Positions 1-4,495 of a stretch of 5,361 bases of DNA are shown here, one piece after another. A program made the translations under genes and the position numbers. Location: NCBI GenBank assembly GCA_947168785.1, contig CAMVNL010000194.1:1-5361 (forward strand). The letters are read 5' to 3'. Under the pieces are notes generated by a model, which worked only from the letters and a program-made list of their open reading frames with translations, had not been told where the DNA came from and made no database searches. The DNA comes from an uncultured Clostridia bacterium (GTDB lineage Bacteria; Bacillota; Clostridia; Oscillospirales; Acutalibacteraceae). Position 1 is the stretch's first letter; each line of letters begins with the position of its first letter.

Positions 1-188
1 TGGCGGGGCGCACCAGCTTCGTCATCGCCCACCGGCTTTCCACCATCAAGAACGCAGACAACATCCTTGTGATGAAGAGGGGCGCCATTGTGGAGCAGGG
101 CACCCATCAGCAGCTGCTGGACGCCGACGGCTTCTACGCGCTGCTGTATAACTCCCAGTACACCGACGGCATCCCGCCGGAAGATTAA
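1..188 (+). CDS. ABC exporter ATP-binding subunit, C-terminal end (partial)
   Basis: The last 61 complete codons of a gene that begins before the window. The frame reads AGRTSFVIAHRLSTIKNAD and continues to a TAA at 186-188. IAHRLST is the H-loop (switch) motif of ABC ATPases, whose His contacts the ATP gamma-phosphate. The following NILVMKRGAIVEQGTH and the ending GFYALLYNSQY are typical of the C-terminus of exporter-type proteins in which a six-helix membrane domain is fused to the ATPase (ABCB/MsbA/LmrA-like multidrug or lipid exporters). The Walker A, signature and Walker B motifs lie upstream of the window, so the substrate cannot be judged. Such half-transporters are often encoded as pairs that form heterodimers. 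The ABC ATPase assignment is firm; the exporter subtype is inferred from the tail sequence. Confidence 0.93.
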   Translation, partial: AGRTSFVIAHRLSTIKNADNILVMKRGAIVEQGTHQQLLDADGFYALLYNSQYTDGIPPED

Positions 189-202
189 GCGCAGCAAAGC
201 CG

Positions 203-237
203 CGCAGTCGGAAGTTATCAGTCGGAAGTCGGAAGTC
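203..237. repeat. Degenerate 7-base tandem array, unit GGAAGTN (array 1)
   Basis: Five consecutive heptads in one phase can be read 15 bases after the ABC gene stop: CGCAGTC, GGAAGTT, ATCAGTC, GGAAGTC, GGAAGTC. Units 2, 4 and 5 are near identical and the others are decayed. The same unit appears in inverted orientation at 334-368. Confidence 0.75.
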
Positions 238-276
238 CTGTAACCGAAGGAAACGACGTAAGACGAAAAAAGGTTG

Positions 277-296
277 TTTGTGAAACGTTCCGAAAA
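277..296. promoter_or_regulatory. Candidate LacI/CcpA-type operator upstream of fucU
   Basis: TTTGTGAAA-CG-TTCCGAAAA is an imperfect palindrome around a central CG: 6 of 9 positions on each side are complementary, and the core AACGTT is perfect. A central CG with AT-rich, symmetrical arms is the architecture of operators for LacI-family sugar regulators and CcpA. It does not fit the strict cre consensus (TGNAANCG spacing is off by one). It lies about 105 bases before the fucU start, a plausible place to control the sugar genes. A possible -35/-10 pair, TTGTGA (278-283) and TAGTTT (301-306) with 17-base spacing, overlaps it but is weak. Entirely an inference from one site. Confidence 0.25.
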
Positions 297-333
297 GGAT
301 TAGTTTATACAGAAAGAAACCTTTCCCTCTGTG

Positions 334-368
334 GACTTCCGACTTCCCACTTCCAACTTCCCACTGTC
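334..368. repeat. Degenerate 7-base tandem array, unit NACTTCC (array 2)
   Basis: Heptads in phase: GACTTCC, GACTTCC, CACTTCC, AACTTCC, then a decayed CACTGTC. This is the reverse complement of the GGAAGTN unit of array 1. Bases 333-347 are a perfect 15-base inverted copy of 224-238, so the two arrays could pair in a transcript across a 94-base loop. The array ends about 15 bases before the fucU ribosome binding site. Confidence 0.85.
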
Positions 369-383
369 TGTCAATATCTAATC

Positions 384-390
384 GAAAGGA
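384..390 (+). promoter_or_regulatory. Ribosome binding site of fucU
   Basis: GAAAGGA lies 9 bases before the ATG at 400 and supports that start. The start also matches the conserved FucU N-terminus MLKxISPxISPELL. Confidence 0.8.
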
Positions 391-399
391 CCTGATCCC

Positions 400-819
400 A
401 TGTTAAAAGGCATCTCTCCCATCATTTCCCCTGAACTGCTGAAGATCCTCTGTGAAATGGGCCACGGCGACGAGATTGTCATCGGCGACGGCAATTTCCC
501 GGCGGCCTCCAACGCGAAGCGGCTGGTGCGGCTTGACGGCCACGGCGTGCCGGAAATCCTGGACGCGGTGCTCAAGCTCATTCCGCTGGATTCCTATGTG
601 GAAAGCCCCGCCATGCTGATGGCCACGGGCGAGGGCGAGGCCACCCCCGCAATCTGGGCGACCTATGAGGAGATCATCAACAAGAACAACGGCGAAACGA
701 AGATCTCTTCCATCGAGCGGTTCGCGTTCTATGAGCGCGCCCGCAGCGCCTACGCCGTTATCGCCACCGGCGAGACCGCCATCTACGCGAACATCATCTT
801 AAAAAAGGGCGTTATCTGA
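400..819 (+). CDS. fucU: L-fucose mutarotase (RbsD/FucU family)
   Basis: 139 residues, the full length of the family (E. coli FucU is 140). The N-terminus MLKGISPIISPELLKILCEMGHGDEIVIGDGNFPA matches FucU closely in pattern. His22 in MGHGD is the conserved catalytic histidine. The C-terminal part RFAFYERARSAYAVIATGE, with the conserved FYERA tyrosine, and the ending ILLKKGV-like NIILKKGVI are also diagnostic. FucU interconverts the alpha and beta anomers of L-fucose in the cytoplasm, speeding supply of the form used by fucose isomerase; some members also act on ribose pyranose. The protein forms ring-shaped oligomers and has no signal peptide. A good Shine-Dalgarno stands 9 bases upstream. The next gene is a RhaB/FucK-type sugar kinase, which fits deoxysugar catabolism. 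RbsD is the alternative within the superfamily, but the FucU-specific N-terminus argues against it. Confidence 0.94.
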   Translation: MLKGISPIISPELLKILCEMGHGDEIVIGDGNFPAASNAKRLVRLDGHGVPEILDAVLKLIPLDSYVESPAMLMATGEGEATPAIWATYEEIINKNNGETKISSIERFAFYERARSAYAVIATGETAIYANIILKKGVI

Positions 820-911
820 CCCGGTGCGGCGACGTTCCAGAGCGGAGTTCGCAGAGCGGAGATGTTCCGGAAACACCTCGTCTATCCGGCGAGCCTGCGC
901 GAACTCATAAC

Positions 912-933
912 GTAGCACGGCGCATTGCGCCGT
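912..933. repeat. GC-rich hairpin repeat, copy 1
   Basis: ACGGCGC (917-923), loop ATT, GCGCCGT (927-933) forms a perfect 7-bp stem. With five flanking bases on the left the block is 18/22 identical to 3731-3752. All four differences are transitions, and the one in the stem changes A-U to G-U, so pairing is retained. There is no T-run after it, so it is not a standard terminator. A REP-like dispersed hairpin is the simplest reading. Confidence 0.6.
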
Positions 934-1035
934 CTGGCGTGTCAGGGAAATACAACCTGGTTTGTTGCGAAAAACCTGTCCCATAGGGTATTGCGCTGAA
1001 CAAAACGTCTCATCATGGGCAACTATTTCCTCACA

Positions 1036-1053
1036 GCGGCACTGAGGTGCCGC
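1036..1053. repeat. Perfect hairpin in the fucU-kinase spacer
   Basis: GCGGCAC (1036-1042), tetraloop TGAG, GTGCCGC (1047-1053): a 7-bp GC-rich perfect stem. The kinase start codon is 53 bases further on. No U-run follows, so a plain intrinsic terminator is unlikely. It could be a transcript-processing or stability structure or another dispersed hairpin. The rest of 820-1106 contains a 10-base direct repeat CAGAGCGGAG (838-847 and 852-861, offset 14) and hairpin copy 1, but no gene I can support. Confidence 0.5.
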
Positions 1054-1065
1054 GCCACCGCCAAG

Positions 1066-1093
1066 ATCTAAAAACTAAGAACTAAGAACTTTT
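1066..1093. repeat. 7-base tandem array, unit AACTAAG (array 3)
   Basis: Heptads in phase: ATCTAAA, AACTAAG, AACTAAG, AACTTTT. The array abuts the kinase Shine-Dalgarno (GGGAG at 1095-1099, 7 bases before the ATG). TAA triplets at 1069, 1076 and 1083 recur every 7 bases and so fall in all three forward frames. Confidence 0.8.
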
Positions 1094-1106
1094 TGGGAGC
1101 ATCACT

Positions 1107-2567
1107 ATGAAACGTATCCTCGCATTTGACTTCGGCGCGTCCAGCGGCCGGGCGATCCTCGGTGTCTTCGACGGACAAAAGATCGCTTTAGAAGAGATCC
1201 ACCGTTTTTCCAACGACCCCGTGCTGGTGGGCGGCACCTTCTACTGGGACGTGCTTCGCCTGTTCCACGAGATCAAGCAGGGCATCCTCAAAGCCAAGCA
1301 GGCGGGCGGCTTCGATGCTGTCGGCATCGACACCTGGGGCGTCGACTTCGGCCTGCTGGATAAGGACGGCAAGCTGCTGGAAAATCCCGTCCACTACCGG
1401 GACGCCCGCAACGCCGGCATGATCGACAAGGCGGCGGAGCGCATCTCCAAAGACAGAATGTACGATATCACCGGCATCCAGTTCATGGATTTCAACACCG
1501 TCTTCCAGCTTTACAGCCTGAAGCTGAACCGGCCGGAGCTGCTGGAGCGGGCCGACACGCTGCTGTTCATGCCGGACCTGCTGGGGTACTTCCTGACGGG
1601 CAAAAAGACCGCCGAATACTCCATCGCCACCACCAGCCAATTGGTGGATATTCACACCCGTGAATGGAGCAGGGAGATGGCGGAGGCCCTCGGTCTGCCG
1701 CTCTCCATCCTGCCCCCCATCGCCCCCACCGGCGCGGTGCTGGGCAAGCTCTCCGACGACCTCTGCGCGGAGCTGGGCGTGCCCCCGGTGGACGTGATCT
1801 CCGTCTGCGGCCACGATACCCAGTCCGCCGTCACCGCCGTGCCCAGCGCGGAAAAGGATTTCGCCTTTATCAGCTGCGGCACCTGGTCGCTGTTCGGCAC
1901 AGAGCTGGAAGAGCCCATCGTCAACGAGACCTCCAAGGCCTTCAACGTCACCAACGAGGGCGGCTACGGCTATTCCACCGCCTTCCTGAAAAATATCTGC
2001 GGTCTGTGGCTGATTCAGGAGAGCCGCCGCCAGTGGAAGCGGGAGGGGAGCGACTACTCCTACGCGGAGCTGGAAAAGCTGGCCGTGGCGTCGAAGCCCT
2101 TCCAATGCTTCATCGACCCGGACGCGCCGGATTTCGTCGCCCCCGGCGACATGCCCGGCCGCATCAAAGAGTTCTGCCGCCGCACCGGCCAGTACGTCCC
2201 GCAGACCGTGGGCGAGGTGGTGCGCTGCATCTATGAGAGCCTGGCGCTGAAATACCGCCACGTGTTCAACGGGCTGAAGGACTGCACCGGCAAGGAATAC
2301 AAGCACATCAACGTGGTGGGCGGCGGCACCAAGGACGGGCTGCTGTGCGCCATGACGGCCGCCTCCTGCGGCGTGCCGGTCTACGCCGGTCCCATCGAGG
2401 CCACGGTGCTGGGCAACATCGCCGTGCAGCTTATGAGTCTGGGCGAGATCAAAGATATCGCCGAAGCGCGCCGCGTAATCGCCGCGGGCGAGAACCTCAA
2501 AACCTTCGACCCTGCGGATACCGCCGCGTGGGACGAGGCCTATGAGACCTATGTGAAATATTTGTAA
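1107..2567 (+). CDS. rhaB: FGGY-family sugar kinase, rhamnulokinase (RhaB) type; possibly L-fuculokinase
   Basis: 486 residues, close to E. coli RhaB (489). Two actin-like FGGY domains are present. The N-terminal nucleotide/phosphate loop is FDFGASSGRAIL (residues 7-18); GIDTWGVDFGLLD (73-85) is the sugar-binding segment of RhaB-type kinases. CGHDTQSAV (234-242) holds the probable catalytic base Asp237. CGTWSLFGTE (257-266), VVGGGTKDGLLCAMTA (403-418) and GPIEATVLGNIAVQL (428-442) are the ATP-binding parts of the C-terminal domain. It phosphorylates the ketose made by the upstream isomerase, using ATP, in the cytoplasm. By sequence it looks like rhamnulokinase (L-rhamnulose to its 1-phosphate), but its neighbour is fucU, so L-fuculose is a realistic substrate; the two ketoses differ only in stereochemistry. 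GGGAG 7 bases before the ATG supports the start. No defect is visible. Confidence 0.9.
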   Translation: MKRILAFDFGASSGRAILGVFDGQKIALEEIHRFSNDPVLVGGTFYWDVLRLFHEIKQGILKAKQAGGFDAVGIDTWGVDFGLLDKDGKLLENPVHYRDARNAGMIDKAAERISKDRMYDITGIQFMDFNTVFQLYSLKLNRPELLERADTLLFMPDLLGYFLTGKKTAEYSIATTSQLVDIHTREWSREMAEALGLPLSILPPIAPTGAVLGKLSDDLCAELGVPPVDVISVCGHDTQSAVTAVPSAEKDFAFISCGTWSLFGTELEEPIVNETSKAFNVTNEGGYGYSTAFLKNICGLWLIQESRRQWKREGSDYSYAELEKLAVASKPFQCFIDPDAPDFVAPGDMPGRIKEFCRRTGQYVPQTVGEVVRCIYESLALKYRHVFNGLKDCTGKEYKHINVVGGGTKDGLLCAMTAASCGVPVYAGPIEATVLGNIAVQLMSLGEIKDIAEARRVIAAGENLKTFDPADTAAWDEAYETYVKYL

Positions 2568-2578
2568 ACGGATAAAAA

Positions 2579-2746
2579 AATTACTGCTCCACCAATTCAT
2601 ACTTGAAGATTTCTGCTTGTCTAAACGCCGCAATACGGCGTCAGAAATCCTCGACAGGCGACAGCCTGTCTTGCGGTTTCTTCCTTGTCTTGCGACGTTT
2701 ATACGGCGCATAAATAATTCACGATTAAATTGGTGGAGCAGTAATT
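2579..2746. repeat. 168-base MITE-like or structured-RNA element with 19-base terminal inverted repeats
   Basis: The ends AATTACTGCTCCACCAATT (2579-2597) and AATTGGTGGAGCAGTAATT (2728-2746) are perfect 19-base inverted copies. Inside are nested stems. Arm 1 pairs 2608-2615 with 2642-2649 (8 bp), enclosing an asymmetric 9-base bulge and an inner 6-bp stem ACGCCG/ACGGCG-type at 2625-2630 and 2636-2641 with loop CAATA. Arm 2 is GACAGGC (2653-2659), loop GACA, GCCTGTC (2664-2670). A third, weak AT stem is 2698-2702 with 2710-2714. A 9-base direct repeat TGTCTTGCG occurs at 2667-2675 and 2686-2694. No convincing target-site duplication or protein is visible. It starts 11 bases after the kinase stop. 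The size, perfect termini and lack of coding fit a non-autonomous miniature element; a folded RNA is the alternative. Confidence 0.7.
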
Positions 2747-2757
2747 GCCGCATTAAT

Positions 2758-2774
2758 AAAACGCGCGGCGTTTT
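2758..2774. terminator. Weak bidirectional terminator-like hairpin before rsmA
   Basis: AAAACGC (2758-2764), loop GCG, GCGTTTT (2768-2774): a perfect 7-bp stem with an A-run on one side and a T-run on the other, the shape of a two-way intrinsic terminator. The stem has only three GC pairs and the T-run is four bases, so efficiency would be low. It stands between the 168-base element and array 4. Confidence 0.3.
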
Positions 2775-2783
2775 CCGAATTAT

Positions 2784-2811
2784 AACTTTTAACTTTGAAC
2801 TTGCAACTTTC
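2784..2811. repeat. 7-base tandem array, unit AACTTTN (array 4)
   Basis: Four uninterrupted heptads in phase: AACTTTT, AACTTTG, AACTTGC, AACTTTC. The array ends 11 bases before the rsmA ATG, in the place where a Shine-Dalgarno would normally be found. The AACTT core is shared with arrays 2 (NACTTCC) and, in its last unit, 3. Confidence 0.85.
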
Positions 2812-2822
2812 ATGAAATAAAA

Positions 2823-3680
2823 ATGGATTTAACCGACATCAATACCGTCAAGCGCGTTTTATCGCGGCACGGTTTTACCTTTTCAAAATCGTTGGGGCAG
2901 AATTTCATCACCGACCCGTCCGTCTGTCCGAAAATGGCGGAACTCTGCGGCGTCACGTCCGATGCGGGCGTCATTGAGATCGGCCCCGGCTGCGGCGTGC
3001 TGACCGTGGAGCTGGCCAAAAGGGCAGCCAAGGTCGTGACCATCGAACTGGACGCCCGTCTGCTGCCGGTGCTGGCGGAGACGCTGGACGGCTGCCGCAA
3101 CGTGGAGGTCCTTCACGCGGACGCGCTGAAAACCGACCTGGCTGCGCTGATCCAAGAGCGATTCCGCGGCATGCCGGTCTATATTTGCGCCAATCTGCCG
3201 TATTATATCACCTCTCCCGTCATCATGTATCTGCTGCAAAGCCGCCTGCCGGTGGAAAATATCACCGTCATGGTGCAGAAGGAGGCGGCGGAACGCCTGT
3301 GCGCGAAGGTTGGCGAACGGGAATCCGGCGCGGTGACCGTGGCGGTGGATTACTACGCGCAAGCGGAGGAACTGTTTTCCGTGGACCGCGACAGCTTCAC
3401 TCCCGCCCCCAAGGTGGACAGCAAGGTGATCCGCCTGACCCCCCGTGAAGCGCCCCCGGTTGCCATCGCGGATGAAAAACGCTTTTTTGCCGTGGTGCGG
3501 GCCGCCTTTTCCCAGCGGCGCAAGACGGCGGTCAACGGCCTCTCCTCCGGCCTGTCTCTGCCCAAGGAACAGGTGACCGCGGCGCTGACGGCGGCGGGGC
3601 TGCCCGTAAACGTCCGGGCGGAAACCCTCTCCATGGCGCAGCTGGCAACGCTGACGGAGTGTTTAGGCAATAGACAGTAG
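2823..3680 (+). CDS. rsmA: 16S rRNA (adenine(1518)-N6/adenine(1519)-N6)-dimethyltransferase
   Basis: 285 residues, normal for RsmA/KsgA. It dimethylates two adjacent adenines in the helix 45 loop of 16S rRNA, using S-adenosylmethionine, late in 30S assembly. LGQNFITDP (24-32) is the family's N-terminal signature; VIEIGPGCGVLTVELAKRA (50-68) is the SAM-binding motif I; TIELD (73-77) carries the ribose-binding acid; HADALKTD (98-105) follows; NLPYYITSP (124-132) is the catalytic N6-adenine motif IV. FTPAPKVDSKVIRL (192-205) and FSQRRKT (229-235) mark the C-terminal domain. The ATG at 2823 gives the expected N-terminus, yet no Shine-Dalgarno is visible; the leader is A-rich and contains a two-codon ATGAAATAA at 2812-2820. 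The last five residues (LGNRQ) and the TAG stop come from heptad array 5, so the native end seems to have been replaced or extended. Loss of RsmA gives kasugamycin resistance in bacteria where this was tested. Confidence 0.96.
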   Translation: MDLTDINTVKRVLSRHGFTFSKSLGQNFITDPSVCPKMAELCGVTSDAGVIEIGPGCGVLTVELAKRAAKVVTIELDARLLPVLAETLDGCRNVEVLHADALKTDLAALIQERFRGMPVYICANLPYYITSPVIMYLLQSRLPVENITVMVQKEAAERLCAKVGERESGAVTVAVDYYAQAEELFSVDRDSFTPAPKVDSKVIRLTPREAPPVAIADEKRFFAVVRAAFSQRRKTAVNGLSSGLSLPKEQVTAALTAAGLPVNVRAETLSMAQLATLTECLGNRQ

Positions 3681-3698
3681 GCAATAGGCAGCACGCAG
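3664..3698. repeat. 7-base tandem array, unit TAGGCAR, overlapping the rsmA end (array 5)
   Basis: Heptads in phase: TAGGCAA, TAGACAG, TAGGCAA, TAGGCAG, then a decayed CACGCAG. The first two and part of the third lie in rsmA codons. TAG recurs at 3664, 3671, 3678 and 3685; because 7 is 1 modulo 3, these close all three forward frames, and the one at 3678 is the rsmA stop. Confidence 0.85.
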
Positions 3699-3730
3699 CC
3701 TCAGTTGCGTCACAAAGGCGTCGATAAAAT

Positions 3731-3752
3731 GCAGCGCGGCGCACCGCGCCGT
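3731..3752. repeat. GC-rich hairpin repeat, copy 2
   Basis: CGGCGC (3737-3742), loop ACC, GCGCCG (3746-3751), with a further G-U pair at 3736/3752. It is a near copy (18/22) of 912-933. A second GGCGC at 3759-3763 could pair with the same central GCGCC (3746-3750), giving two mutually exclusive stems. No T-run follows directly. It lies in the rsmA-tmk spacer, otherwise AT-rich with nothing else I can name. Confidence 0.6.
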
Positions 3753-3844
3753 TGAAATGGCGCGTTAACAGATTTTAGATTTTACCTCCCAAAGATTCGT
3801 TTGTTTTTTACCTGCGGATCGTTGACAAAGAAAGCTGACGTTTT

Positions 3845-4495
3845 ATGAAAACAGGAAAATTGATCGTATTCGAGGGACTGGACGGGACCGGCAAGACCAC
3901 CCAGATCCGGCGGCTGGCGCAATCGCTGGAAGCGCAGGGCGAAACGGTCTTCGTCACGGCGGAGCCCACGGATTTCCCCTCCGGAAAGCTGATCCGGCGG
4001 GTGCTCTCCGGCGAGGTGCCCAGCTCCCCCTGGTCCACGGCGGCGCTGTTCCTGGCGGACCGCATCCGTCACTGCGCCGACCCGGAGAACGGGATCGCGG
4101 CTCATCTGGCTAAAGGGGAGACGGTGATCACCGACCGCTATTATTTCTCCACCTTCGCCTATCAGGGCCATGAGACGGATCTGGACTGGACCATGCGCAT
4201 GCACTACGACTGCCCGGAGCTGATCCGGCCCGATCTTGTGCTGTTTCTGACCATGCCGCCGGAAAAGTGCATGGAACGCATCACCGCGGGCCGCCCCGCC
4301 GAAGCCATTGAGATCTATGAAAACACCGAAGCGCTGGCAAAGATCAGCCGTCAGTTTGACCGGGTCTTCGAGCGGCTGAAGGACCGGGAAAACGTGGTCT
4401 ATATCGACGCGGACGGCACGGTGGAAGAGGTGGCGGAACGCGTCCGCGCCGCGCTGCCGATCATCCCGAAAGGAAAACGCCATGAATCACATTAA
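3845..4495 (+). CDS. tmk: Thymidylate kinase (dTMP kinase)
   Basis: 216 residues, usual for bacterial dTMP kinase. It phosphorylates dTMP to dTDP with ATP, the step shared by de novo and salvage dTTP synthesis. FEGLDGTGKTTQ (9-20) is the P-loop with the Gly-rich, non-basic form of bacterial (type II) enzymes. TAEPTDFPSGKLIR (38-51) corresponds to the dTMP-binding EPGG-T segment, here EPT. TDRYYFSTFAYQG (96-108) is the DRY motif with the AYQG that contacts the base. ERITAGR (144-150) begins the LID, where type II enzymes keep catalytic arginines. This EPT/DRYYFS form is a subgroup I associate with Clostridia; a second canonical tmk elsewhere in the genome is possible. The leader has only a weak purine run (AAAGAAAG, 3827-3834). 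The 3' end overlaps the next gene by 14 bases, which implies co-translation. Confidence 0.88.
   Translation: MKTGKLIVFEGLDGTGKTTQIRRLAQSLEAQGETVFVTAEPTDFPSGKLIRRVLSGEVPSSPWSTAALFLADRIRHCADPENGIAAHLAKGETVITDRYYFSTFAYQGHETDLDWTMRMHYDCPELIRPDLVLFLTMPPEKCMERITAGRPAEAIEIYENTEALAKISRQFDRVFERLKDRENVVYIDADGTVEEVAERVRAALPIIPKGKRHESH
4468..4474 (+). promoter_or_regulatory. Ribosome binding site of the HAD gene inside the tmk end
   Basis: GAAAGGA, 7 bases before the ATG at 4482. It fixes that start although it overlaps tmk, and indicates independent initiation or coupling at the overlap. Confidence 0.75.

Noticed and set aside
203..368. CRISPR array
   Set aside because: Units are 7 bases and directly adjacent with no unique spacers; no cas genes are present.
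799..984. 61-codon minus-strand frame in the fucU-kinase spacer
   Set aside because: Overlaps the end of fucU, crosses the repeat hairpin, has no ribosome binding site I can see and no recognisable domain.
962..989. TTGTTG and TAGGGT, 16 bases apart, as a promoter for the kinase
   Set aside because: The -10 matches only three of six consensus positions; not distinguishable from chance.
2579..2746. Insertion sequence or riboswitch
   Set aside because: No transposase is encoded, so it is not an autonomous insertion sequence. I could not match the stems to a known riboswitch, and its position right after a stop codon does not suggest one.
1188..2813. 541-codon open frame on the minus strand across the kinase gene
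   Set aside because: It is antisense to a full, motif-complete FGGY kinase, has a low-complexity His/Ala/Gly-rich translation typical of GC-rich shadow frames, and runs through the 168-base element.
2617..2820. 67-codon plus-strand frame between the kinase and rsmA
   Set aside because: It consists of translated repeat DNA (the inverted-repeat element plus heptad array 4); no ribosome binding site or domain.
3822..3849. TTGACA (3822-3827), a perfect -35 box just before tmk
   Set aside because: The only -10-like match at the right spacing, TATGAA at 3844-3849, overlaps the tmk start codon, so transcription would begin inside the gene.
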